Below, piece after piece: positions 1-8,772 of a stretch of DNA of 64,000 bases. Position 1 is the stretch's first letter. Every line of letters starts with the position of its first letter. The notes below the pieces were generated by a model, which saw only the letters and a list, made by a program, of their open reading frames with translations, searched no databases and was not told where the DNA came from. Made by a program: the position numbers and the translations under genes. The stretch is from CAYSAQ01 sp964429235. GTDB lineage: Bacteria; Margulisbacteria; Riflemargulisbacteria; GWF2-35-9; DYQY01. The stretch lies in NCBI GenBank assembly GCA_964429235.1, contig CAYSAQ010000006.1:1-64000 (forward strand), in the 5' to 3' direction.

Positions 1-172
1 TGAAACGAAAAAAATGTGACACATCTACTTTTGCCGTTATCTCAAGATGCCTAAATCCTGCTTGATAAAAAGATTCGCCATGTATTGCTAAATCAGAACT
101 TTTCCCACCAAAATGAGAAAAGTCTAAAGCAATAATTTTCCTATGCAATAAATGTTGTGATTGATTGCTCAT
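1..172 (-). CDS. Unknown protein, N-terminal part only
   Basis: An open frame starts at the ATG at 170-172 and runs off the left edge without a stop, giving 57 residues. It begins MSNQSQHLLHRKIIALDFSH and continues with a Gly-Gly-Lys-Ser-Ser stretch. I do not recognise the family. It lies downstream of ndk on the same strand with about 100 bases between, and no clear Shine-Dalgarno sequence precedes it. The intervening bases are AT-rich and hold only a short GCAC/GTGC inverted repeat. The absence of stops and the position in a co-directional run support a real gene, but the function cannot be judged from this fragment. Confidence 0.5.
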   Translation of the reverse strand, partial: MSNQSQHLLHRKIIALDFSHFGGKSSDLAIHGESFYQAGFRHLEITAKVDVSHFFRF

Positions 173-275
173 ATTAATATATCGCAAAGACAACAATAAT
201 ATTTCACTAAAAATTTATAAAAATAATCTTACGCACATTACGTGCAAAACATTTAATTATAAAACGACTAAAATA

Positions 276-677
276 CTATCCGAAGAATACTTTTATTTCT
301 CTTGCCGCATTTTCAGGAGAATCAGAAGAATGAACTACATTTCTCTCTGTAACAGTTGCATATCTTGATCTAATAGTTCCAGGAGCAGCATTAGCTGGAT
401 TCGTTGCGCCACATAATGTTCTAACGTCCGCAATTGCATTCGATCCAATAATCTCTAATGCATATAATGGACCAGAAGTAATAAATTGCATTAAATCTTC
501 AAAAAAAGGTTTACCATCATGCTCTCCATAATGCTCATAAGCCTTTTCTTTTGTTAATGTCATTAACTTCATTTGTTTGATCTCTATCTCTGTGTGGCTT
601 TCAAAAACATCAAGAATGTTTCCAGCTATTCTACGCTTCACAGAATCAGGTTTTATTAAAACTAAAGTATTTTGCAT
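276..677 (-). CDS. ndk: Nucleoside diphosphate kinase
   Basis: This cytosolic enzyme moves the gamma phosphate from ATP to other nucleoside diphosphates through a phospho-histidine. The 133-residue protein starts with the typical MQNTLVLIKPDSVKR. It has the active-site His in NVVHSSDSPENA near residue 115, and its length is close to the usual 130-150. It is the last clear gene of the purA-argG-argH-ndk run, 15 bases after argH. The fit to the family is good throughout and nothing is odd about it. Confidence 0.97.
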   Translation of the reverse strand: MQNTLVLIKPDSVKRRIAGNILDVFESHTEIEIKQMKLMTLTKEKAYEHYGEHDGKPFFEDLMQFITSGPLYALEIIGSNAIADVRTLCGATNPANAAPGTIRSRYATVTERNVVHSSDSPENAAREIKVFFG

Positions 678-692
678 ATTATTCCCCTTTGT

Positions 693-2069
693 TTAAACTA
701 ATTTAAGTCTAGCATTCTCTATCTGAGTTTCTATACTCTTTCTAGCTGTTCCCCCGTAACTATCTCTAGAGTCCACACTATTCTGCACACTCAGATACAC
801 TTTAAGGTCATCTCCTATCATTTCAGAGAAATCTTTAATTTCTTCGACATTAAGCTCAACCAAACCTTTATGGTTATCTTCACAATATCTAACTATCTTT
901 CCTACTACAGAATGAGCTTCTCTAAACGGCATACCCTTCTTCACTAGATAATCAGCTATATCAGTTGCTAACAAATATCCTTTATTAACCTCAGCTGCTA
1001 AATGCTCTTTATTTAATTTTAATGTTTTTAATGACCCAATGTTCACCTTAAGAACTTGCTCAACAGTATCAGCTGCTTCAAAAAATAAATGCTTATCTTC
1101 CTGCAAGTCTCTGTTATAACCCATTGGAAGTGACTTAAGTGTTGTAATCATGCCAATAAACGAACCAACTACTCTCCCGGTTTTACCTCTGGTTAACTCA
1201 TATACATCAGGATTCTTTTTCTGAGGCATAATAGACGATCCAGTAGTATAAGCATCGCTAAGTGTTACAAATCCAAACTCCTCTGAAGACCATATAATCA
1301 TATCTTCACTTAGACGAGAAAAATGCAACATAATTGAATTGAATACGTATAAAACATCCAATACATAATCTCTGTCTGCTACGCTATCTAATGAATTAGC
1401 TGTTGGCTGAGACATATTTAACTCTTCTGCAATCTTAAATCTATCAAGACCAAAAGGTTGTCCAGCTAAAGCTCCAGCACCAAGAGGAACTTCTCTTAAA
1501 AATTTCTTAAAAAACTTCAACTTTTCATAATCTCTATTAAACATTTCAAAGTAAGCCATAAAATACAAACTCGCACATATTGGTTGAGCTTTCTGTAAAT
1601 GTGTATAACCAGGAATTATTACATCCATAGAATTTTCTGCTAAATTTATAAAAGTTGCTAAAAGATCTTTTAGCATGACCATTGTTGAATCTACTCTGTC
1701 TAATATTGTCAGCTTAAATGCAGTGACAACTTGGTCATTTCTACTTCTACCTGTATGGATTTTCTTACCAATATCTCCTAGTTTTTCTATAAGATAATTC
1801 TCTATATTCATATGTATATCTTCAAATTTGCTATCTGGAAGAAAATTACCATTTTCGTAATCTTTCCATAATTGTTTTAATGTATTTTCTAATTTATAAG
1901 ATTCATCATGTGTAACAATTCCCTGCTCTCTTAATTGATGAAGATGAGCTGTTGAAGCTAATATGTCTGCTTTGAATAAATGGATATCATCGACTAATGA
2001 AGACGTGAAAAGTTCAACATCTATATTCGTACCTTCTGTAAATCTACCGCCCCAGAGTTTATCACTCAC
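693..2069 (-). CDS. argH: Argininosuccinate lyase
   Basis: ArgH splits argininosuccinate into arginine and fumarate, the last step of arginine synthesis. The 458-residue protein opens with KLWGGRFTEGT and carries the fumarase/aspartase-superfamily signature GSSIMPQKKNPD near residue 278, which holds the mobile catalytic serine loop. HTGRSRNDQV near residue 105 is also typical. It follows argG after 19 bases and precedes ndk, so the last two arginine steps are co-transcribed with a purine gene. Length and motifs match the family. Confidence 0.98.
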   Translation of the reverse strand: MSDKLWGGRFTEGTNIDVELFTSSLVDDIHLFKADILASTAHLHQLREQGIVTHDESYKLENTLKQLWKDYENGNFLPDSKFEDIHMNIENYLIEKLGDIGKKIHTGRSRNDQVVTAFKLTILDRVDSTMVMLKDLLATFINLAENSMDVIIPGYTHLQKAQPICASLYFMAYFEMFNRDYEKLKFFKKFLREVPLGAGALAGQPFGLDRFKIAEELNMSQPTANSLDSVADRDYVLDVLYVFNSIMLHFSRLSEDMIIWSSEEFGFVTLSDAYTTGSSIMPQKKNPDVYELTRGKTGRVVGSFIGMITTLKSLPMGYNRDLQEDKHLFFEAADTVEQVLKVNIGSLKTLKLNKEHLAAEVNKGYLLATDIADYLVKKGMPFREAHSVVGKIVRYCEDNHKGLVELNVEEIKDFSEMIGDDLKVYLSVQNSVDSRDSYGGTARKSIETQIENARLKLV

Positions 2070-2088
2070 AATAATCTCCTTTTTTGTT

Positions 2089-3303
2089 TTAGTATTCAGT
2101 TCCTCTTAACAAGAATTTTGTCTTTAACGGAAGCCCTAACAACCTAATAAAACCAGTAGCATCTTTATGGTCATACATATCACTTTCACCAAAAGTTGCA
2201 ACTTCTTCGCTATACAGCGTATTAGGAGATTCTACAGCAGCAAGTATAAGATTCCCTTTATATAACTTTATTTTTACTCTTCCAGTCATATGCTTTTGAG
2301 TAACAGCAATAAAAGCATCTAATGATTCTCTAAGAGTTGTAAACCACATACCATCATAAACTAATTCAGCATACTTAAGACCGATATGCTCTTTATAATG
2401 AAATGTATCTTTATCTAAAACTAATGTTTCTAATGCGTGTTGTCCGTAATATAGAATTGTTCCACCTGGTGTTTCATAAACGCCTCTAGACTTCATCCCT
2501 ACTAATCTATTTTCAGTAATATCTATCTGACCAATTGCGTGTTTACCGCCTATTATATTTAGTTCTTCAATGATTTCATAAAACTTCATAGCTTTGCCAT
2601 TGAGTTTAATCGGCACACCTTTTTCATATTCTAATTCTATATATTCTGCTTTATCTGGCGCTTGTTCTACTGGAGTAGATAGCATAAATAAATTTTCCTG
2701 ATCTGGCTCATTAGCTGGATCTTCTAGCTCAGCACCCTCATGGCTTATATGCCAAAGGTTTCTATCTCTAGAATATATTTTTTTCTTTGTAACTGGTAAT
2801 GGAATATTTCTTTCATTTGCATACTCAATACAATCTTCTCTGCTCTTAAGTGTCCACTTTGGATCTTTCCAAGGTGCAACTATCTTTAAGTCTGGTGCTA
2901 ATGCCATAAATGTAAGCTCAAATCTTACTTGGTCATTGCCTTTACCAGTAGCTCCATGAGAAACAGCTGTTGCATTTTCTTTTCTTGCAATCTCTACCTG
3001 CTTCTTAGCAATAAGAGGCCTTGCAAACGATGTTCCTAATAAATATTTACCTTCGTATACTGATCTTGCTTGTAATGTTGGAAGAATATATTCATTTGCG
3101 AACTCTTCTCTAAGATCTTCAATATAGCATTTTGAAGCGCCACTCTTTATTGCCTTTTCTCTAAGACCATCAAGCTCGACAGCCCCCTGTCCTACATCAG
3201 CAGCAAAAGCAATTACTTCATAATCATATGTTTCTTTTAACCAAGGAATAATAACAGAGGTATCTAATCCTCCACTATAAGCTAGTACAATTTTTTCTTT
3301 CAT
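2089..3303 (-). CDS. argG: Argininosuccinate synthase
   Basis: ArgG condenses citrulline and aspartate using ATP, with release of AMP and PPi. The 404-residue protein has the N-type ATP-pyrophosphatase P-loop SGGLDTS at residues 10-16 and the YLLGTSFARP substrate region near residue 87. Its start codon overlaps the purA stop by four bases (ATGA), which indicates translational coupling. argH follows downstream. PPi made here could feed the PPi-dependent phosphofructokinase encoded further along; that link is inference. Confidence 0.98.
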   Translation of the reverse strand: MKEKIVLAYSGGLDTSVIIPWLKETYDYEVIAFAADVGQGAVELDGLREKAIKSGASKCYIEDLREEFANEYILPTLQARSVYEGKYLLGTSFARPLIAKKQVEIARKENATAVSHGATGKGNDQVRFELTFMALAPDLKIVAPWKDPKWTLKSREDCIEYANERNIPLPVTKKKIYSRDRNLWHISHEGAELEDPANEPDQENLFMLSTPVEQAPDKAEYIELEYEKGVPIKLNGKAMKFYEIIEELNIIGGKHAIGQIDITENRLVGMKSRGVYETPGGTILYYGQHALETLVLDKDTFHYKEHIGLKYAELVYDGMWFTTLRESLDAFIAVTQKHMTGRVKIKLYKGNLILAAVESPNTLYSEEVATFGESDMYDHKDATGFIRLLGLPLKTKFLLRGTEY

Positions 3304-4556
3304 CGGATGATTGTTTGCATCCTGCCACTACCGACAGATACTATATCTATTGGAACTTCTAGTTCTTTTTCAATAGCCTTTATATACTTCCTGGCGTTTA
3401 CTGGCAGCTCATCAAATTTAGTACATCCAGTAATATCTTCATCCCATCCAGGATAAGTTTTGTATACTGGCTTAGCTTTTTCTAACATTTCTCTATCACA
3501 AGGGAAATCTTTTACTTTTTTTCCATCAATTTCATAAGCTACACAAACTTTTAATTCTTTCAAACCTGAAAGAACATCACTCTTAGTAAGAGCGATACTT
3601 GTTAAGCTGTTTACATTAGCTGCATAGCGTAAAACCACTAAGTCCAACCATCCACAACGTCTAGCTCTACCTGTAGTAGTTCCAACCTCATGACCATTAG
3701 TAGCTAAGAAATTACCTACTTCATCATTTAGTTCTGTTGGGAAAGGACCTTCACCAACTCTAGTTGTATATGCTTTCACAACACCAATAACATCATCGAT
3801 CATTGTTGGGCCAATTCCACTTCCAGTACATGCTCCCCCCGCTGTAGGGTTTGAACTAGTAACAAATGGATATGTTCCGAAATCTACATCAAGCATTGTA
3901 CCCTGAGCACCCTCAAGAAAAATCTCTTTACCTTCTTTTCTTAACTTGTGAACGAAGGACACAGAATCTACGACAAATGGTTTTAACTTATCGCCAAACA
4001 CTAACACGTCTTTTACCGCACCAGCTATTTGCTGCTCAGTAACACCTAAAACTTCGCCCCAATTCTTTTGTTTAATTCTGCTAGTTAAAGCTTTTTCATT
4101 TAAAATATCAGCTATCCTGATACCTGTTCTAGAAATTTTATCTGTATATGCAGGACCAATTCCTCTGGAAGTTGTTCCTATCTTATCATCATCACTACGA
4201 GCATCTTCTTGCTTTCTATCAAGCATTCTATGAAAAGGAAGAATTACATGTGCATTACTACTAATCTTTAGATTAGCTACAGAGATTCCTCTCTTTTTCA
4301 GACCATCCATTTCTTGCAAAAGAACTTCAGGGTCTATCACTACTCCATTACCTATTACACAGATAACATCTTTATATAAAACTCCAGATGGGATAAGGTG
4401 CAACTTGAATGTTTCACCATTTACAACCAAGGTATGTCCAGCATTATTGCCGCCTTGATATCTAAAAACTACATCACTTTTTTCTGCTAGAAGATCGGTA
4501 ATCTTTCCTTTACCTTCATCTCCCCATTGTGTGCCTATTAAAACTTTTATACTCAT
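3300..4556 (-). CDS. purA: Adenylosuccinate synthetase
   Basis: PurA joins IMP and aspartate with GTP hydrolysis, the first committed step to AMP. The 418-residue protein shows QWGDEGKGK at residues 10-18 (GTP/IMP site), GNNAGHTLVVNGE near residue 36, and TTSRGIGPAY near 127. It is the first protein gene of the purA-argG-argH-ndk run and starts 37 bases after the 3' end of the candidate 6S RNA, with no strong Shine-Dalgarno sequence. Both PurA and ArgG use aspartate, and their downstream lyases release fumarate, which gives the cluster some metabolic logic. Confidence 0.98.
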   Translation of the reverse strand: MSIKVLIGTQWGDEGKGKITDLLAEKSDVVFRYQGGNNAGHTLVVNGETFKLHLIPSGVLYKDVICVIGNGVVIDPEVLLQEMDGLKKRGISVANLKISSNAHVILPFHRMLDRKQEDARSDDDKIGTTSRGIGPAYTDKISRTGIRIADILNEKALTSRIKQKNWGEVLGVTEQQIAGAVKDVLVFGDKLKPFVVDSVSFVHKLRKEGKEIFLEGAQGTMLDVDFGTYPFVTSSNPTAGGACTGSGIGPTMIDDVIGVVKAYTTRVGEGPFPTELNDEVGNFLATNGHEVGTTTGRARRCGWLDLVVLRYAANVNSLTSIALTKSDVLSGLKELKVCVAYEIDGKKVKDFPCDREMLEKAKPVYKTYPGWDEDITGCTKFDELPVNARKYIKAIEKELEVPIDIVSVGSGRMQTIIR

Positions 4557-4593
4557 AAATCTAAATCTTTTCTTTCAAGGATATTTTTTTTAT

Positions 4594-4776
4594 GTAAACG
4601 CCCCACCATGCCGTGTACTTAATAATCTCTGAACCAGAACAATTCAGATTGGGTCAGATCAAAGATCTGTTCTAAAACTGGCCAAAATGAACCGCAGTCC
4701 AAATTGAACACAGCTCCCGGTTTTTTAAAGTTGGCTCATCTCTTATAAAGTATCACCAACATGGTCGAGCTTCTAC
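4594..4776 (-). ncRNA. ssrS: Candidate 6S RNA
   Basis: This 183-nt segment folds on paper into one long interrupted rod. Its 5' arm (4776 downward, GTAGAAGCTCGACCATG) pairs over about 40 bases with its 3' arm (4594 upward, whose complement reads GTAAACGCCCCACCATG). The middle is less paired and holds a CAGATC/GATCTG hairpin at 4655-4669. Length, the terminal stem, a looser centre and the location before a purine gene match 6S RNA, which binds housekeeping RNA polymerase by imitating an open promoter; cyanobacterial 6S lies next to purK. A good promoter ends exactly at its 5' end. No covariance search was possible. It could instead be a purA leader or another structured RNA. Confidence 0.6.
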
Positions 4777-4782
4777 AAGTCA

Positions 4783-4811
4783 ATAATAACATTTATTGAA
4801 CGAATTGTTAA
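4783..4811 (-). promoter_or_regulatory. Promoter of the candidate 6S RNA
   Basis: On the minus strand, TTAACA (4806-4811) is followed after 17 bases by TATTAT (4783-4788). The predicted start, seven bases on, is near 4776, where the 5' arm of the RNA stem begins. The -35 box lies immediately after the lptF/G stop codon, so the RNA and probably purA can be transcribed independently of the upstream operon. Confidence 0.6.
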
Positions 4812-4834
4812 TTATATATATCCAATATATTTTC

Positions 4835-5929
4835 TTAATATGAGCGTCTTCTCACAAGCCAAAGAACAATTAACACAATTAAAAAGGTCACAGAAGGAAA
4901 CCAAGCAGCCACCATTGGGTCTATGTGGCCACCTATACCCAATGCTCTAGCGTAAGCTGAAAGAAAAAAGAAAACAGATATGCTGAGCAGTGCTGTTGCG
5001 ATAGAAGCTATGATTCCCCATACATCTCGTGATGAACGAATAAACGTCAATATAAACACTACGCCTAACAATGCAAAAATCATATTCGCAACTGATGATG
5101 AAAATTTAAGATAATATTCAACCAACATTTTCTTTGCATCTAATCCAGCTTTTCTTAAAGAATCAACTCGTGAGCTAATCTGTCTTGAACTCATTTCTTT
5201 AGGGTTTCTAAGCTTTATATAATTGTCATCCAAACTATAATCTACTTTTATTCTCATCTCATTAAACCCAGCTTCAAAATCTAAAAACCCATCGTTTCTA
5301 TAATTATACATTCTGCCCTCTTTTAAATCCCAATAATTTCCGTTCCACAAAGCTGTTTTTGCAGAAATAACTCGAGGCAATGTGCCTCCCATTTCATAGA
5401 TCATAATATCCTGCATCTGATTATTTGTTTTGTTAATCTTTCTAACGTATACATATTTATCATCAGAATCTTTAAAAAAAACATTCTCTTCTATCATAGG
5501 AATACTTTCCTTTAATATCAGCTTATGAATCATTGTATTAGATTTATAGTTTGTTACAGGTACAATATACTCTCCTAATATAAAGGATAAAGCCACAATA
5601 GATAACGCAAACAAAAGAAACGGGAGGATTACTCGCTCATAAAAAACCCCAGAGGTCCAATAAACAGTGAGCTCGTTGTCACTAATCATCCTAAACATAA
5701 CAATCATTACTGAGAATAATGAAGCTATAGGCAAAAACAACACTACTATTGCGGGGATTTTATATAACAATAATTGAAAGATTATTTCTAACCCTATCCC
5801 CCTATTAACTACATAGTCCATAAGTGAGAACAGGACATCGGCTAGACCGATTATTACTAATGAAAAAACCGCTACCAAAAAAGGAATCATTAACTCCTTT
5901 AAAAAATAGCGGTCTATTATTTTAAACAT
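4835..5929 (-). CDS. LptF/LptG-family permease
   Basis: The 364-residue protein belongs to the YjgP/YjgQ family, the membrane half of the ABC exporter that moves lipopolysaccharide from the inner membrane to the Lpt bridge. It has three hydrophobic segments near the N-terminus (about residues 15-35, 55-75, 100-120), a central periplasmic part with beta-rich sequence, and three C-terminal segments (about 280-300, 305-325, 338-358), the family layout. It follows rpsU by seven bases. Only one such gene is in the window, so LptF cannot be told from LptG. It supports a diderm envelope. Confidence 0.85.
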   Translation of the reverse strand: MFKIIDRYFLKELMIPFLVAVFSLVIIGLADVLFSLMDYVVNRGIGLEIIFQLLLYKIPAIVVLFLPIASLFSVMIVMFRMISDNELTVYWTSGVFYERVILPFLLFALSIVALSFILGEYIVPVTNYKSNTMIHKLILKESIPMIEENVFFKDSDDKYVYVRKINKTNNQMQDIMIYEMGGTLPRVISAKTALWNGNYWDLKEGRMYNYRNDGFLDFEAGFNEMRIKVDYSLDDNYIKLRNPKEMSSRQISSRVDSLRKAGLDAKKMLVEYYLKFSSSVANMIFALLGVVFILTFIRSSRDVWGIIASIATALLSISVFFFLSAYARALGIGGHIDPMVAAWFPSVTFLIVLIVLWLVRRRSY

Positions 5930-5936
5930 TAAACTA

Positions 5937-6134
5937 TTACCAATTATCCTTAGCCTGCTCAGTTAAGTTTCTTCTAACTGCAGCTCTCTTGGCTTTCTTT
6001 TTGCCTTCTGAAGGTTTTTCAAAAAATTCTCTATTACGAACTTCCATCAAGGTACCTTCTTCTTTAACTTTACGTTTAAATTTTCTAAGCATCTTCTCTA
6101 TTGGCTCATCTGGACTTCTTCTAACTTCTGCCAC
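5937..6134 (-). CDS. rpsU: Ribosomal protein bS21
   Basis: This is a small basic 30S subunit protein that helps translation initiation. I place the start at the GTG at 6132-6134, which gives (M)AEVRRSPDEPIEKMLRKFKR, the usual bS21 start. A GGAGG lies eight bases upstream, whereas an upstream in-frame GTG at 6143 would sit inside that Shine-Dalgarno sequence. The C-terminal half is rich in Lys and Arg, as in the family, and the protein has 65 residues. About 110 AT-rich bases separate it from the HIT gene, so it may have its own promoter. Confidence 0.93.
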   Translation of the reverse strand: MAEVRRSPDEPIEKMLRKFKRKVKEEGTLMEVRNREFFEKPSEGKKKAKRAAVRRNLTEQAKDNW

Positions 6135-6252
6135 TACATTCACCTCCAGTCAAATTTTGTAAAAAAGTATTTTATATCAATTATTAAACTATATTTTCCA
6201 AAAAAACTCTACTAATTATTTATTAACTTAAGTAAAGAAAACTTTTTTTTTA

Positions 6253-6588
6253 TTAACCTGGAGGCCACTGCATTTGGCGTTTACCAATAACATGAAAGTG
6301 AATATGTTCAACTGTTTGTTGGCCAAAATCACCACAATTATTAACGACTCTAAAGCCTTCTCCATCTAATCCATTTTCTTTTGCAATTACTTGTATAGCA
6401 ATGATTACATCTGCAGCTACTCCTGGGTCCAAAGTCATAATAGAACTATAATGCTCTTTAGGAACAACTAAACAATGAAAAGGAGCAACAGGGTTCATGT
6501 CCATAAAGGCAACAACATTACTACTCTCATAGATAAAATCACTTGGTATTTCACCATTTACTATTCTACAAAACAAACAATCACTCAT
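6253..6588 (-). CDS. HIT-family (HINT-like) nucleotide hydrolase
   Basis: HIT proteins hydrolyse nucleotidyl substrates such as adenosine phosphoramidates. The start chosen is the ATG at 6586-6588 (MSDCLFCRIVNGEIPS, the canonical HINT start), which overlaps the ricT stop by eight bases. An ATG 36 bases further up would add 12 residues that are not typical. The 111-residue protein has CxxC near residues 4-7 for zinc, and the histidine triad HIHFHV near residue 97. It sits between ricT and rpsU in a housekeeping run. Confidence 0.93.
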   Translation of the reverse strand: MSDCLFCRIVNGEIPSDFIYESSNVVAFMDMNPVAPFHCLVVPKEHYSSIMTLDPGVAADVIIAIQVIAKENGLDGEGFRVVNNCGDFGQQTVEHIHFHVIGKRQMQWPPG

Positions 6589-7336
6589 GTACAAAACGTC
6601 CATCCTGATAATTTTCTCTTTCATAAGACAAACAACATTTCAAACGTCCACAACATCCAGATAATTTAGGTATATTTATAGAAAGACCTTGTTCCTTTGC
6701 CATTTTCACTGTTACAGAAGAACCTTTTTTATTCCAATCAACGCAACATAATGTTTTACCACAATCGCCTACGCCACCGAAAAGCTTTGCTTCTCCACGG
6801 CTACCCACTTCTCTTAACTCAACCTTGGACTTTAACTGTTGTGATAATTCCATAATAAATGGTTGGAAATTATTCTTTTTAGGTTTAATCAGTTTTTTAC
6901 CTTTTTTGCCATGATCATCATCAGCTCTTTTGTAATAAATAATATATCTTGAGCCATCAAAAATCTTTTCAACTTTAAAAAACTTCACTGTCAATTTATG
7001 CTGCTGGTTCTTTTTAATGCATTGAATATATACATTAGTCTCATCAGCGCATATGCCTCTATAAAGCTGGTCATCTTCTGATGTAGCTATACGAACTATT
7101 CTTCTTACAACTATATCGCTCTTAGGAGGTCTCGTATCTGGAAGTTCTTTTCTAAGAGCAACTGTCCCATATTCTTTACCTCTATTTGTTTCTACTACAA
7201 CATTCTGGTTAAGCACTACTGGAATCTGCATCTTCTGAATTGGATATACCTTATCAAAGAACCTAAATTTCACTCCAAAATACACAGTACCTTCAGACTT
7301 TACATTTTTTCTTTCAGAATTATTATTTCTATTCAT
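6581..7336 (-). CDS. PSP1/RicT-family protein
   Basis: The 251-residue protein has the PSP1 C-terminal domain: GVKFRFFDKVY near residue 22, then the cysteine-rich end with CGKTLCCVDW near residue 193 and SGCCGRLKCCLSYE near residue 228. In Bacillus, RicT (YaaT) joins RicA and RicF in an Fe-S complex that stimulates RNase Y processing and phosphorelay reactions. The cysteines match that cluster-binding role. It follows holB with an eight-base overlap, and the tmk-holB-PSP1 order is known from Firmicutes. The specific role in this organism is inferred. Confidence 0.88.
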   Translation of the reverse strand: MNRNNNSERKNVKSEGTVYFGVKFRFFDKVYPIQKMQIPVVLNQNVVVETNRGKEYGTVALRKELPDTRPPKSDIVVRRIVRIATSEDDQLYRGICADETNVYIQCIKKNQQHKLTVKFFKVEKIFDGSRYIIYYKRADDDHGKKGKKLIKPKKNNFQPFIMELSQQLKSKVELREVGSRGEAKLFGGVGDCGKTLCCVDWNKKGSSVTVKMAKEQGLSINIPKLSGCCGRLKCCLSYERENYQDGRFVHE

Positions 7337-8144
7337 TATTTTCTCTCATCTCTAATAGCATTAGTAAAAAATTATTCGTTACATTCACTGGCCTATTTAA
7401 ATACTTGTGATATTTACGAACTACTAATGAAATATTTAAATATTGTTTTAAACTATTTTCCTTAAACATATTAACACAATGAGCTTCAAAATTAATTAAA
7501 AATTCTTTGAGCTCACCTCTATCCAACTTTTGTTTATCAGCAAAAATAATTAAATCTTGAACACTATTACTGACAACAAAATCATAAAAGCTATCTACAG
7601 AAAGTCCTTCCACTAGCTCTTGTCCTTCATCTAACCCATTAATATTACTAAAATTAACTACTTGAGACCTAGATCTAACTGTTGGCAAAACTGAATAATA
7701 ATTAGCCACATCAAAAACAAACATAACATGATCCGGGCTATCCTCTAACACCTTTAATAAGCTATTTACCGCATTAATAGTAAGGTCCTCGGCGCGTGAT
7801 ACATAAACCATCAAATAACCCTGATATGCGCCACTCAGTATATCCATGCGAACATCTTTCACAGACTCGACTGATATGCTTTGTTTTCGCTTCGCTTCAT
7901 TATCTCTAGACAATACTTTAAAAGAATGAAATGTTCCTGCCATAATAGCTTTACAATTAGCACATTCACCACAAGTAACATGCTCATGAGTACAATTTAA
8001 TGAAGCAGAAATATACTTAGCTGTATCTAGCTTAGTTGATCTGTCACTGCCTGCAAAAATATAGCTTGGAAATACCCTCTTATTAGATAGAGCATTATCG
8101 ATTTTTACCTTTACTTGACTAATCAAATTAGCGTTAAAGGTCAT
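7329..8144 (-). CDS. holB: DNA polymerase III delta-prime subunit
   Basis: This is a 271-residue clamp-loader AAA-type protein. The N-terminal part has the zinc-binding cysteines in CTHEHVTCGECANC near residue 50, followed by the sensor-like region NAVNSLLKVLEDSPDHV near residue 123 and SRSQVV near residue 157. The Walker A position (AGSDRSTKLDTA) is degenerate, as is normal for delta-prime. The C-terminal collar region is divergent. It overlaps tmk by 11 bases and ricT by eight bases, the usual tmk-holB pairing. Confidence 0.87.
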   Translation of the reverse strand: MTFNANLISQVKVKIDNALSNKRVFPSYIFAGSDRSTKLDTAKYISASLNCTHEHVTCGECANCKAIMAGTFHSFKVLSRDNEAKRKQSISVESVKDVRMDILSGAYQGYLMVYVSRAEDLTINAVNSLLKVLEDSPDHVMFVFDVANYYSVLPTVRSRSQVVNFSNINGLDEGQELVEGLSVDSFYDFVVSNSVQDLIIFADKQKLDRGELKEFLINFEAHCVNMFKENSLKQYLNISLVVRKYHKYLNRPVNVTNNFLLMLLEMRENNE

Positions 8145-8772
8145 ATTTTCCCTTCACTATTTCTTTTATGTCTTCATGTACAGTAGCAATTGTTGTTTCT
8201 GATGTGTTTACTAGCTTCACTCTATCTGGCTCATTTTTTTGAATATCCAAATAACAATTTCTAATAACATTATGAAATGAAGAATCTTCATTCTCAAATC
8301 TATCACTAGCAATTTTGGTTGCTCTCTTTATACCTATCTCATAATCCACATCAAGTAACAACGTAAGGTCGGGCCTTACACCATATGCGGAAAAATCATT
8401 AAGCTGATCTATAAACTCTCTAGGAAAACCTCTCCCTGCAACTTGATAGGCAATTGTTGAATCAATAAACCTATCACAAAGCACATATAGCCCTTTTTCT
8501 AATGCAGGCAATACTATCTCTTTAATATGCTGAGCTCTATCTGCTTGAAATAAAAGAACCTCAGTTCTATCTCCAATAGTTGTATCATATGGGCTTAAGA
8601 TGATGCCTCTTATCTGGGAACCAAGTTTTGTTCCGCCAGGCTCTCTACTAACTAAGACCTCTTTACCTTTACTTCTAAAGAAATCGGCCAGCATATTAAT
8701 CTGTGTAGATTTTCCGCCACCTTCAGGTCCTTCAAATGTTATTAACTGTCCGCTATATCTCTTTTTTTCCAT
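8134..8772 (-). CDS. tmk: Thymidylate kinase
   Basis: Tmk phosphorylates dTMP to dTDP with ATP. The 212-residue protein has the P-loop EGPEGGGKST at about 14-23, the DR(F/Y) motif in LCDRFIDSTIAYQ near residue 98, and the REPGGTKLG segment near residue 43. It overlaps the R3H ATPase by 20 bases and holB by 11 bases, so the three are almost certainly translated from one mRNA. Length is typical. Confidence 0.96.
   Translation of the reverse strand: MEKKRYSGQLITFEGPEGGGKSTQINMLADFFRSKGKEVLVSREPGGTKLGSQIRGIILSPYDTTIGDRTEVLLFQADRAQHIKEIVLPALEKGLYVLCDRFIDSTIAYQVAGRGFPREFIDQLNDFSAYGVRPDLTLLLDVDYEIGIKRATKIASDRFENEDSSFHNVIRNCYLDIQKNEPDRVKLVNTSETTIATVHEDIKEIVKGKYDL

Noticed and set aside
4557..4834. 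Purine riboswitch before purA
   Set aside because: No purine-riboswitch core was found. The long rod with its own promoter fits 6S RNA better.
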